Origin: Spirochaetaceae bacterium
GTDB taxonomy: Bacteria > Spirochaetota > Spirochaetia > WTKD01
Direction of reading: 5' to 3'
Assembly (NCBI GenBank): GCA_011524535.1
Contig: WTKD01000013.1
Span: 1-64,000 of the forward strand
Length of the DNA: 64,000 nt
The notes below the pieces were generated by a model. The model was not told the origin of the DNA and made no database searches. It saw only the letters and a list, made by a program, of their open reading frames with translations. Of the stretch, positions 9,741 to 19,385 are shown piece by piece. The position numbers and the translations under genes were made by a program. Numbering within the stretch: position 1 is the stretch's first letter; each line of letters starts with the position of its first letter.

Positions 9741-10645
9741 TTATTGCAGTATCTGCATTCATAGCAGGACTACTATCCTTTCTATCTCCTTGTGTTCTTC
9801 CTCTTATCCCATCCTATCTTTCATTCTTGATGGACCCTGGCCTTCTCAAACAGCCCTGGTCACCCGCAATTCGCACAACGCTGTTAAAAAGAAGCTTGGG
9901 ATTTATTACAGGATTCAGCATCGTGTTTATTGCGCTCAGCGTTGTAATAACTCTTGGTGTTTCATTTATACCACAACAAGCTCTAAACATTATTTCAGGA
10001 GCATTGATTATACTATTTGCCTTGCATATATTGTTTAATATTCTGCCCTTCCTAAATTACGAACGTCGCCGAGCATTATACCAATCAAATTCCTTTTTTA
10101 CATCATTAGCATTGGGGGGAGCCTTTTCTGCAGGATGGAGTCCCTGTATTGGTCCTCTATTAGCTAGCATCTTGCTTCTTGCTGCCCAAGAAGGATCTCT
10201 CGTATGGTCAATAATTCTCCTTGCCGTATATAGTCTTGGATTTGCCGTTCCCTTTTTCCTATGTTCATTTTTTTATCCAACGATGAAAACAATTCTGAGA
10301 AAATCAACAGCATACATACGAATATTCAAAATAACTTCGGGGATTATCCTCCTTACTCTCGGACTTTCAATGTTACTTGGTCGCTTGCGATTCTTGAATG
10401 GATTTCTGTTTCGATCTTCGCAAAGGATAGCGAGCTTCTACACACAGTTTCAGCCAATAATCTCTAGCATTATATCGATCTGCTATTTCTTCGTGATCAT
10501 ATACGTCTTAAGAATAAAACGAATTGACTTTTGGATAAAGATTGGTATCACTGCTTTATTGACTTCGGGTATTGTACTTGAAATATTCTTTGAATTATCT
10601 ATTATTCAATTTATTGTTTGGTATCTACAATTCCAAGGAATTTAA
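9737..10645 (+). CDS. ccdA: Cytochrome c biogenesis/thiol-disulfide membrane protein CcdA
   Basis: SFLSPCVLPLIPSYLSFL and GWSPCIGPLLASIL Cys-Pro motifs; ATGA overlap with the upstream gene. Confidence 0.92.
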   Translation: MIIAVSAFIAGLLSFLSPCVLPLIPSYLSFLMDPGLLKQPWSPAIRTTLLKRSLGFITGFSIVFIALSVVITLGVSFIPQQALNIISGALIILFALHILFNILPFLNYERRRALYQSNSFFTSLALGGAFSAGWSPCIGPLLASILLLAAQEGSLVWSIILLAVYSLGFAVPFFLCSFFYPTMKTILRKSTAYIRIFKITSGIILLTLGLSMLLGRLRFLNGFLFRSSQRIASFYTQFQPIISSIISICYFFVIIYVLRIKRIDFWIKIGITALLTSGIVLEIFFELSIIQFIVWYLQFQGI

Positions 10646-10714
10646 GAATATCCCGCCTTGTAGTGACAATCATGATTGACCATACCTACAATTTTACAAT
10701 ACAATAATCTCGTT

Positions 10715-11296
10715 ATGATTAGTGGGAACCAGCACAGAACTTCTCTATTTTTTATTCGTAGAGTAATTTTTCTGTTGATCATTACTATAGCATTCATCTC
10801 TTGTGACAACTCCGAAGCTAAGCTCGATGAAATTCGCAGAATATTTGCCTCGATAGGCCTCGATAACCCGAGTGGTCAGGTATTTACAGATGCAGAAATC
10901 TTAAACTCTTCAGAATCCCGAGAATTTATTATCTCAGACCCAGATTCTTTTACATTTGTTTTTTTTGGAGCCTCTTGGTGTCCTAGCTGTCAAAAAGAAT
11001 TACCAACCATAGAGGCATTACAGCGATCACTCAGCGAAAACGTCGCAGTCAAATTTGTATTCATAAGCGAAAACCCCGGTACCGTTGCCAGATTTATGGA
11101 AAGCAATAACTATACTGTTCCATATATGTTAGACAGGCGGGCCCTTGCGGCCTCTTCAAATGCGGTTGAAAAATATCCAACCGCGTATTTAGTGTCCCCA
11201 AAAGGAAAGACCATTTTTCGTGTAGAAGGTCTTTTTGATTGGTCCGACCCTATTTTGCTGTCAGCCATTGAAGATTCACTAGAAATTTGGTATTGA
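10715..11296 (+). CDS. TlpA-like thioredoxin-fold lipoprotein
   Basis: Lipobox-like AFISC; GASWCPSCQKELPT active site; cis-Pro region YPTAYLVSPKG. Confidence 0.85.
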   Translation: MISGNQHRTSLFFIRRVIFLLIITIAFISCDNSEAKLDEIRRIFASIGLDNPSGQVFTDAEILNSSESREFIISDPDSFTFVFFGASWCPSCQKELPTIEALQRSLSENVAVKFVFISENPGTVARFMESNNYTVPYMLDRRALAASSNAVEKYPTAYLVSPKGKTIFRVEGLFDWSDPILLSAIEDSLEIWY

Positions 11297-11364
11297 TTTA
11301 TTAATTCTACTTTTAGAAACTATCGAAACCAAAAAATAATTTCATCTGTATCAAGGAGAACGTT

Positions 11365-11958
11365 GTGAAGAAACATATTTTTTCGCTATTTACATTGGTA
11401 TTTGTTCTTGGTTTTAGTATTTCTTTTCTACACGCCCAAGAAACTGACATGTCTTCAAAAGTAAAACGAATATTCAACGATATAGGTATGAACACCCAAA
11501 TTTCCGGTCCTTTTAGAGATGGAGAATTTATTGACCAACGTACCAATGAACCATTCTTTCTTAAAAATTTTTATGACGAGAAATTTCAACTTATTTCTTT
11601 TGGCGCTACATGGTGCCCTCCTTGTATTGAAGAATTACCAACTCTTCAACGTCTCACCGATGAACTTTCTGATGAAAAAGAATATTTTGCCTATCACATG
11701 GTGTACGTACAAGAAAACAAAAACGCTGTTAGCAATTTTCTAGCACAATACGATTATTCGTTTACAAACCTGCGCGATGAATCAGGAACTAGGGCCCTAC
11801 AAAATAATGTTCGAGGTATACCCACAACATTCTTAATAGATCCAGATGGGAATATTGTCTTTAGTTTTTTTGGAGGAAATGATTGGGGGAAAAGTAGTAT
11901 AGTTATGGCTATTCGAAACGCGATCAACACATGGTGGGATCTAGAGCCTTACTCGTAG
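11365..11958 (+). CDS. TlpA-like secreted thioredoxin-fold protein (paralogue of the previous gene)
   Basis: Signal peptide; GATWCPPCIEELPTLQ; GIPTTFLIDPDGN. Confidence 0.88.
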   Translation: MKKHIFSLFTLVFVLGFSISFLHAQETDMSSKVKRIFNDIGMNTQISGPFRDGEFIDQRTNEPFFLKNFYDEKFQLISFGATWCPPCIEELPTLQRLTDELSDEKEYFAYHMVYVQENKNAVSNFLAQYDYSFTNLRDESGTRALQNNVRGIPTTFLIDPDGNIVFSFFGGNDWGKSSIVMAIRNAINTWWDLEPYS

Positions 11959-12001
11959 CATAAGCTCAAAATCTATCTATTTTTCCCTAGAAGATTAGGG
12001 G

Positions 12002-13771
12002 TTAATTCTTCCCCAATCTTCTCATAATGCGTTTTGTGTTTGATGGTGCGCCCGCTTGGAAAACAGAACCATAAGACAACAACCTTTCCGATCTTTCTCT
12101 TAGTAACACATCGATCTTCTTTTTTTGAAGTTCCCTGAAAGCTCCCATAATTACTTCGCTAAGGGAAAAAGCAACCGACTCTGGGCTTTCTTGTGCTCCT
12201 TCGTCTGGTTCGGGTATGATCCCATCAATAAGTCCGAATCGAAGAAGGTCATGGGAAGTAAGTTTTAGCAATCGCGATCCCTCCTCTGCACGAACCGGGT
12301 CACGCAACAGAATAGAAGCAAATCCTTCTGGAGAAATAACCGAATAGATAGAATTCTCAAGCATATAGGTTCTATCGGAAACAGCTATTCCAAGGGCTCC
12401 TCCAGATCCCCCTTCCCCAATTATTATAGATATGACCGGAGTCTGAACAACCGATAGAAATTGTATACTCTCCGCTATGGCCGCGGAAATTCCACGTTCT
12501 TCAGAAGCTATGCCAGGATAAGCTCCAGACGTATCTACAAATGTAATGACCGGTCTACCGAATTTTTCAGCCTGTTTAACCAGGCGTACTGCCTTTCGAT
12601 ACCCTTCTGGATGAGGCATACCATAGTTTCGCTCTATATTCTCTCGCATATTGGAACCTTTCTGGTGTCCTAAAAATGTGAACCATATTCCGGCAATGCG
12701 ACATAATCCACCCACAAGAGCCTTGTCATCTCCAAAAGATCGGTCTCCATAAAACTCCATGTGTTCATCAGAAATGAGGGTAAGGTAGTCCAATGTACTC
12801 GGTCGATTGACATGCCTGGCTAACTGAACGATATCCCAGGAGGATTTTCTTAATTCAGGGCTTCGAATCATCGTCGTCGGAGTTGGAATAACCGTTGGAC
12901 TCTTTTTGGGTTTCACAGAACTATCAAGAATCGCAGAAAGCACCTCTCTTAGATTTTTTCGATCAACAACACGATCTACAAAGCCATGTTCTCGGAGAAA
13001 TTCTGAACGCTGAAACCCAGGGGGCAACTTTTGCCTGATGGTCCCTTCCACAACACGAGGTCCAGCAAATCCAATAAGCGCATTCGGTTCAGCGATCGTG
13101 ACATCTCCCAACATTGCAAAAGAAGCTGTTACGCCCCCAGTGGTAGGATCTGTTAAAACAACCAAAAAAGGTAAACGCTGTGCGTGTAATAGCGTAATTG
13201 CATGCGAAGTCTTCGCCATTTGAAACAAAGAAAATATCCCTTCATGCATACGAGCTCCACCACTCGCAGCAAAGAGGATACAAGGGAGCTTCTCTTCGAC
13301 CGAAAGGAGTATAGACCTTGCAATTTTTTCTCCAACAACAGAACCCATACTACCACCAAGGAATTGAAACGACATAGCTGTAACGACAACCCTTTTACCA
13401 TGTATATTTCCAATGGCCGTGCTTGCCGCCTCTGTTAGACCAGTCTTTGCCTGCGTTGATTCAATTTTCCGGGAGTATTCCGGGAAATTTATGGGGTTAC
13501 CCGGGCGGAGGTTGTCAAAAACTTCCACGTAATCATGTATGTCATCGAACAAGAATTGGAAGCGTTCGGTTGCCCCTATTCGAAAATGATAGGAACAATG
13601 CATGCAGATCATAAGATTTTTTTTTAAATCTTCGTATCCGAGATTTTGTTTACACGATGGGCATTGGTCATGTTGCCGGAGAAATAACTGATCATCATTG
13701 TCTTGAATAATTCGTGGACGGACAAATACCGACGAAATTTTTTGATAGATATTCCTGAACACATTCTTCAT
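12002..13771 (-). CDS. accDA: Fused acetyl-CoA carboxylase carboxyltransferase beta/alpha
   Basis: N-terminal AccD zinc ribbon (CPSCKQN..CMHC) and GGSMGSVVGEKI; C-terminal AccA (RPVITFVDTSGAYPG; GEGGSGGALGIAV) in one 589-aa ORF. Confidence 0.92.
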   Translation of the reverse strand: MKNVFRNIYQKISSVFVRPRIIQDNDDQLFLRQHDQCPSCKQNLGYEDLKKNLMICMHCSYHFRIGATERFQFLFDDIHDYVEVFDNLRPGNPINFPEYSRKIESTQAKTGLTEAASTAIGNIHGKRVVVTAMSFQFLGGSMGSVVGEKIARSILLSVEEKLPCILFAASGGARMHEGIFSLFQMAKTSHAITLLHAQRLPFLVVLTDPTTGGVTASFAMLGDVTIAEPNALIGFAGPRVVEGTIRQKLPPGFQRSEFLREHGFVDRVVDRKNLREVLSAILDSSVKPKKSPTVIPTPTTMIRSPELRKSSWDIVQLARHVNRPSTLDYLTLISDEHMEFYGDRSFGDDKALVGGLCRIAGIWFTFLGHQKGSNMRENIERNYGMPHPEGYRKAVRLVKQAEKFGRPVITFVDTSGAYPGIASEERGISAAIAESIQFLSVVQTPVISIIIGEGGSGGALGIAVSDRTYMLENSIYSVISPEGFASILLRDPVRAEEGSRLLKLTSHDLLRFGLIDGIIPEPDEGAQESPESVAFSLSEVIMGAFRELQKKKIDVLLRERSERLLSYGSVFQAGAPSNTKRIMRRLGKN

Positions 13772-13780
13772 AGGGTTTCC

Positions 13781-15088
13781 TCAGAGTTGCTCAATAACCT
13801 TTGTGTCATATACGCCGCTCCTGAATATTTCACTGTCAATGATCTTCATTTGCATTTCTTTATTTGTTTGTATCCCCTCAATTTTCATTTCATCCAAGGT
13901 TCTCATCATTCTATTTATTGCTTCTTCTCTCGAATTACCAAAACAAAGTACCTTGGCTATTAGCGCATCGTAGAAGGGAGGGACAAAATATCCAGTGTAC
14001 AGAGCGGAATCAATACGAACTCCATATCCTCCTGGAGCATGGTACTGTTCTACACGACCAGGGGTTCGCGCATTTACTCGAGCCTCCAAAACACACAGGT
14101 CTTTCAAAGATAAATCTTGATCAATTGGTAAATGTTCACCCGAATGGGCCAAAAGCTGCATATGCACCAGGTCTACGCCGGTACGGAGCTCGGTCACAGG
14201 GTGTTCCACTTGGAGACGGGTATTTACTTCCATAAAAAAATAATTATCCCCTTCCACTAGAAATTCCACCGTTCCTGCTCCCACGTATTTGAGAGATAAA
14301 AAAAGCCGTTTTGCGTCTTCAAACATCCGCGCCAATACTTCGGGGCTTGTTTGCGGAGCCGGTGACTCCTCGAGTAATTTCTGGTGATTTTCTTGCACAG
14401 TGCAATCTCTTTCACCAAGATGCAATACTTTCCCATGGGTGTCTGCAATGAGTTGAACTTCTACGTGGCGCGGGTGCTCAAGGTAATGTTCCATATATAC
14501 CCGAGCATCTCCAAATGCTTTTTCTGCCTCTAGTTTGGTCGTCTCAAAGGCAGAATGCAATTCAGAAATATCACGAATAATTCTCATACCTTTTCCGCCT
14601 CCACCGCCCGCAGCTTTCAAAATAATTGGAAATCCAATACGCTCGGTTTCTTTAACGGCTTCTTCGACACTGTTTAAACTTTCTTTGGTGCCTGGAACAA
14701 GAGGTATGTGATTTTCTTCTGCTGCTTTTTTTGCCTGAATCTTATCACCAAGGAGTGCAATGATCGCCGACGGTGAACCTATAAATATCAAGCCAGCTTC
14801 GCTGACTCTGCGGGAAAATTCTGCGTTTTCACTGAGAAATCCAATGCCTGGATGAACCGCTTCGCATCTGGTAACCATCGCAGCGGTAATCAATGCATCC
14901 ATATTTAGATAACTCTGTTGAGATGATGGTGGCCCGATACACACGACGTGATCGGCCATACTAGCTCCCAAAGAATCGCGATCAGCTTCAGAACAAGCTA
15001 ACACCGATCGTATGCCATATTCCTTGCATGTGCGGATAATTCTTACGGCTATCTCTCCTCTATTTGCAATAAGCAAAGAAGAAATCAT
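13781..15088 (-). CDS. accC: Acetyl-CoA carboxylase biotin carboxylase
   Basis: LIANRGEIAVRIIRTCKE; KAAGGGGGKGMR; FMEVNTRLQVEHPVTE. Confidence 0.96.
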   Translation of the reverse strand: MISSLLIANRGEIAVRIIRTCKEYGIRSVLACSEADRDSLGASMADHVVCIGPPSSQQSYLNMDALITAAMVTRCEAVHPGIGFLSENAEFSRRVSEAGLIFIGSPSAIIALLGDKIQAKKAAEENHIPLVPGTKESLNSVEEAVKETERIGFPIILKAAGGGGGKGMRIIRDISELHSAFETTKLEAEKAFGDARVYMEHYLEHPRHVEVQLIADTHGKVLHLGERDCTVQENHQKLLEESPAPQTSPEVLARMFEDAKRLFLSLKYVGAGTVEFLVEGDNYFFMEVNTRLQVEHPVTELRTGVDLVHMQLLAHSGEHLPIDQDLSLKDLCVLEARVNARTPGRVEQYHAPGGYGVRIDSALYTGYFVPPFYDALIAKVLCFGNSREEAINRMMRTLDEMKIEGIQTNKEMQMKIIDSEIFRSGVYDTKVIEQL

Positions 15089-15588
15089 GTCCGCCTAACC
15101 TCGAATAATAAGGATCCAAATTCAACCATATCACCGTTCCCACGATGAATAGTGACTATTTCCATGTCAAATTCCGCCTCAAAATGGTTCATGATCTTCA
15201 TGGCTTCTATGATAGCTATGCTCTGTCCCTTCTTCACTACATCGCCTTCAGAAACAAAGGGAGGAGAATCGGGTGATGGAGACCTGTAGAATGTGCCCAC
15301 CAACGGAGAAGTTATGTTTTCTGTGGGGCCAGATGCTGAAGAAGAATTCTTTGCTTTTTTGTTTTTTGCAATCATCTGAGGTTCCACAAGTGTCTCTTCC
15401 TGTGGAATAGATTCCACTTGACTAGGCAATTCAGCCTGTGCGGCTACCTGCCTTGCAGGAACTGCTTCTTTTTTTTCTTCCTTTTTTAGCCTTAACTCGG
15501 TATCCCCACTTTTCAAGTACAACTCAAAAACCGGAGAACTGGAAAATGAATCCATGAGTTTTATCACATCCTTAAATTCAATCTTCAT
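15085..15588 (-). CDS. accB: Biotin carboxyl carrier protein
   Basis: C-terminal biotinyl motif IEAMKIMN; SPLVGTFYRSPSP; ATGA overlap with accC. Confidence 0.95.
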   Translation of the reverse strand: MKIEFKDVIKLMDSFSSSPVFELYLKSGDTELRLKKEEKKEAVPARQVAAQAELPSQVESIPQEETLVEPQMIAKNKKAKNSSSASGPTENITSPLVGTFYRSPSPDSPPFVSEGDVVKKGQSIAIIEAMKIMNHFEAEFDMEIVTIHRGNGDMVEFGSLLFEVRRT

Positions 15589-15687
15589 GGTTCCTCCGCT
15601 GTATTATTTACATTACTAGACCTATCTTATAACGTTAAGTGTGTATGTTCCAGCATTATTCATGCGGTACATACGATCGGAGGTTCC

Positions 15688-16128
15688 ATGTCAAACATTA
15701 AACCGATTGAGGAGTTGATTCCGCATCGGTCACCTTTTTTATTTGTGGATAGCATTGATTCTGCTACCCGGGAAACAATCACTGGACATAAAACATTTCT
15801 ACCTACCGAGCCTTTTTTTGCCGGGCATTTTCCTGGTCACCCCGTTGTACCTGGGGTTATTCTTATAGAAGCGATGGCTCAATGCGGTGGAGCCGGTCTC
15901 AAAATATTGACCAGTGCAGGGAACGAAGGATTATTTTTTCTTGCGGAAGTTTCAAAAGCTCGATTTCGAAAGCAGGTGCTGCCTGGAGACAAAGTAACAT
16001 TTCGCATAACAAATCTTCGCTTGCCAGAAAAACCAATAATGATAAAACAAAAAGGAGTATGTTTTGTTCAAGACAGTGTCGCTTCAGAAGCTGAATGGAC
16101 ATGCCTTCTACAAAACACGGCAAAATAA
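15688..16128 (+). CDS. fabZ: 3-hydroxyacyl-ACP dehydratase
   Basis: LIPHRSPFLFVDSI; FAGHFPGHPVVPGVILIEAMAQ. Confidence 0.95.
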   Translation: MSNIKPIEELIPHRSPFLFVDSIDSATRETITGHKTFLPTEPFFAGHFPGHPVVPGVILIEAMAQCGGAGLKILTSAGNEGLFFLAEVSKARFRKQVLPGDKVTFRITNLRLPEKPIMIKQKGVCFVQDSVASEAEWTCLLQNTAK

Positions 16129-18020
16129 TGATTTCACATAAAAATGAAACAATACCTCGTCTGCTATACGAAAAAAATAAGCAAAACCCACAAAACACCG
16201 CGCAATTGAAAAAAAATGACCAGGAAGAATTTGTCCCCATAACATTTCACCAATTGTGGCTCTCTATCAGAGAGGTCGCCGGAGGTTTTTTGGATATGGG
16301 AGTGAAAGAAGGCGACAGAATTCTACATGTAAGCGATAATAACGCCAATTGGATGAGCGTTTGCCTCGCGACAGGATCAATTGGCGCTGTTGACATGCCA
16401 ACCCCGGCAAATTCAACCAAGAAAGATATCGAATATATTATCAGTCATGCGACTCCAAAAATATGTGTGTTGGAATCTTACACTTTGTACGAGACCTTAC
16501 ACGATTGTATACCAAAGAAAACCGCTATAGTAATCACACAAGAACTCAAGCAAAACATACCGAATGATAAAAAACACACCGTACTCACTTTATCTGATGT
16601 AAAAAGTAAAAACGCGCTATCTGTTGAAGAGTTTGAAACCACTCTCGCAAAAGGAGCCCCACAAGATCTTTCAACTATCATCTACACTTCTGGTACTACC
16701 GGAACACCAAAGGGGGTCATGCTTACCCATAGAAATTTCACATTTCAATTGGAAGAACTCATCGAAAAACGTGTTATAGGTGTAGGCGATATAGTTTTGT
16801 GCATTTTGCCGATATGGCATAGCTTCGAACGCATTGCAAATCTTCTGACCTTGGTTTCCAGTGGGACTCTTGCGTATTCTCGCCCGGTCGCTTCTGTTCT
16901 AGTGCAGGATATGCAAAAAGTAAAACCAACCATACTACCGGCTGTACCACGCTTGTGGGATGCAATACGTTTGGGTGTTCTTAAGAGAGTAAACAAATCT
17001 TCTTTTATCAGAAAAATTCTCTTCTATGCGTTTCTTGGCGTAGGGTATGCAAATGCATTTTTATTCAACCTCCAATACGATCTCGCCCCCCGTATACACA
17101 AAGAAAAACCTTCTATTTTTCTAAGATTTCTTGCTGTCTTAGGCAGAATAGTTCTCTTTCCATTCTATGCGCTTGGAAACATACTTGTTTTTAAGAAAAT
17201 AAAAAGCAGGCTGGGTGGACGATTTCGACTTGGAGTATCTGGGGCCGGAGCTTTGCAATTAAAGACCTATTTATTTTATCAGGCAATTGGTATTACAATC
17301 TGTGAAGGATATGGACTCACCGAAACTGCTCCAGTAGTTTCAATCAATAATGTCAACCGGAATAGGGCCGGTACTGTAGGGCAAGTACTCAACCGTCTGG
17401 ATTACAAAATACTAAACACAGAAGGGAGCATCGTCGCTCAAGGGGAACAAGGGGAACTACTTGTTAAAGGTGAATCTATCATGCGTGGATATTACCAGGA
17501 CCCCGAAACAACGAGCAAAGTAGTAGCGGCGGATGGATGGTTACGTACTGGAGACCTTGTTCTTGAAACAAAACAAAAGGACCTGAAAATAATTGGAAGA
17601 TTGAAAGATACTATTGTTTTGAGTAATGGTAAAAATGTTGAACCAGGGCCTATCGAAAGTGCTATTTGCGAATCCCAACATATAAGCGATGCACTGGTCG
17701 TTGGACAAGATCAAAACAGTATTTGTGCTTTGATTTTTATCAATAAAGAATCCATACAGGAATTTGCAAACGAACGCGGGCTAGGCTTTACCGGTGATAT
17801 CAAAGAACTCTGCAGCAACCCTGAAATACATCATTTGATTAGAAACGAGATAAATTTTTCGGTTAATACCCATAATGGCTTCCATTTGTACGAACTTATC
17901 TCAAAATTTGCTATCCTTAGCGACACTCTTGAGATAGGCAAGGAACTGAGTAAAACTATGAAATTGAAAAGATTTTATGTAATAAAAAAATATGAATCAA
18001 TCATAGAATCATTGTATTAA
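16128..18020 (+). CDS. AMP-binding long-chain fatty acid-CoA/ACP ligase
   Basis: IIYTSGTTGTPKGVMLTHRN; YGLTETAP; GWLRTGDL. TAATG coupling with fabZ. Confidence 0.9.
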   Translation: MISHKNETIPRLLYEKNKQNPQNTAQLKKNDQEEFVPITFHQLWLSIREVAGGFLDMGVKEGDRILHVSDNNANWMSVCLATGSIGAVDMPTPANSTKKDIEYIISHATPKICVLESYTLYETLHDCIPKKTAIVITQELKQNIPNDKKHTVLTLSDVKSKNALSVEEFETTLAKGAPQDLSTIIYTSGTTGTPKGVMLTHRNFTFQLEELIEKRVIGVGDIVLCILPIWHSFERIANLLTLVSSGTLAYSRPVASVLVQDMQKVKPTILPAVPRLWDAIRLGVLKRVNKSSFIRKILFYAFLGVGYANAFLFNLQYDLAPRIHKEKPSIFLRFLAVLGRIVLFPFYALGNILVFKKIKSRLGGRFRLGVSGAGALQLKTYLFYQAIGITICEGYGLTETAPVVSINNVNRNRAGTVGQVLNRLDYKILNTEGSIVAQGEQGELLVKGESIMRGYYQDPETTSKVVAADGWLRTGDLVLETKQKDLKIIGRLKDTIVLSNGKNVEPGPIESAICESQHISDALVVGQDQNSICALIFINKESIQEFANERGLGFTGDIKELCSNPEIHHLIRNEINFSVNTHNGFHLYELISKFAILSDTLEIGKELSKTMKLKRFYVIKKYESIIESLY

Positions 18021-19304
18021 CGGAAGAATATCCGCAGATGTCCGAACAAAAGCATCAGGATATCCGCTATTGCGAAGCGTATAGAGCAAAAGCCCTTTCT
18101 CATCTTCGATAACAGGTCCGACCAATACCAACTGTGTGTTCCCTTTCTCAACTATCATTCCTTCAAAATGAGGAGAAACGGATGATAGAACGGATTTTGC
18201 AAAGGCTGGGTCTCGAAAAGCACCTATTTGGATATAATCCCCTTCTCTCTCAACAAATTTCTGCTCGGTGAAAAGCTCTGGATTTCCATAATCCTCAACC
18301 GGTTCAGACTCAGGGATATCCTGATTCGGAATAACCAAAAAAGATTCCTCTGGAATTTCCGGTAGAATATCTGGTTCTTGTGTAATAACTCCTGGCACTT
18401 CAAAGTCATCAACAACAGGAGGAACCTCTTCAATCACTAGGCTATCTGGCACAATTAAAGCGACTTCTTCAGGGGCCTCTTCGACATCTGATTCCAAGAC
18501 ATCGGGTATATCTACTATCCCATCGTCATCTGATGGAGTTCGAATATTTGAAGGAAAGTCAGCGAGTACATCCGGGACAATAGTTTCAATTTCTTCTTCG
18601 GGTGCTTCACTAGCTTCTGGAATAACAAATTCCTCCACAGGCTGATTTTGAACAGATAGAAAAGTATCCGCAAACACATCGGGGCCTTGGAGCGCCTCCT
18701 CCACTGAAGATGCTTCGCTCACTTCGGGAATTGCAAAATCACTTTGGGAATCGCCCCCTTCCACCGGCACCTCATCATATACATCAATTTCAGGAACGAG
18801 GTCTTCATTAGCAGGTTCGGGTATTGGAATGCTTTCGGTGGTTTCAGCAAGCAAGATATCGTCCAGAATTTCGTAAGCATCACTCGATTTACTCAAGAAA
18901 TTAGATTCAAGGGGTATTTCGAGCTGAGCTATTTCTTCGACTGGCTCGGGTAATTCCTCCTGAAATGGTGTTTCATCTATGGTTGCAGAACTGGAATCTA
19001 TTCGTTCAACCTGAATGAGAGTTGGTTCGGTAACCTTCAATAACTCGGCAAGCTCCGGTGATAAAAGCATTGTGTTGCCGATTGGTCTTAATGGCGCGAG
19101 TACTCTTCCCTGACCAACAATATTATTAGCTCCATTGCGCATCGTTACTCGTGCTCCTTCTTCAAAGGCATAAGAGTAGAGAAAAAAACCAGGTTGGGCA
19201 AAATCAGACTGCAACCCTGGCGCCGCAAGAGTTCTATATACGGCCTGTGCATTGATAAAAAAAGTGCCACATAATAACGACACACAGATAGTTAAGACCT
19301 TCAT
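18009..19304 (-). CDS. SPOR-domain secreted protein with long acidic linker
   Basis: Signal peptide; acidic Glu/Pro/Asp-rich linker; C-terminal YIQIGAFRDPAFAKSVL..LVLVGPV SPOR-like. Confidence 0.75.
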   Translation of the reverse strand: MKVLTICVSLLCGTFFINAQAVYRTLAAPGLQSDFAQPGFFLYSYAFEEGARVTMRNGANNIVGQGRVLAPLRPIGNTMLLSPELAELLKVTEPTLIQVERIDSSSATIDETPFQEELPEPVEEIAQLEIPLESNFLSKSSDAYEILDDILLAETTESIPIPEPANEDLVPEIDVYDEVPVEGGDSQSDFAIPEVSEASSVEEALQGPDVFADTFLSVQNQPVEEFVIPEASEAPEEEIETIVPDVLADFPSNIRTPSDDDGIVDIPDVLESDVEEAPEEVALIVPDSLVIEEVPPVVDDFEVPGVITQEPDILPEIPEESFLVIPNQDIPESEPVEDYGNPELFTEQKFVEREGDYIQIGAFRDPAFAKSVLSSVSPHFEGMIVEKGNTQLVLVGPVIEDEKGLLLYTLRNSGYPDAFVRTSADILPLIQ

Positions 19305-19385
19305 AACTGGTTATAGTTTCGGATCAATATAATTATTGATTACATATTTAGTGCATATGTCACCAAATAAGGGTATACTCGATCT

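Noticed and set aside
11983-12000. CCCTA-GAAGAT-TAGGG hairpin between the second tlpA-like gene and accDA as a bidirectional terminator
   Set aside because: Only a 5-bp stem and the T-run is on the wrong side for both strands.
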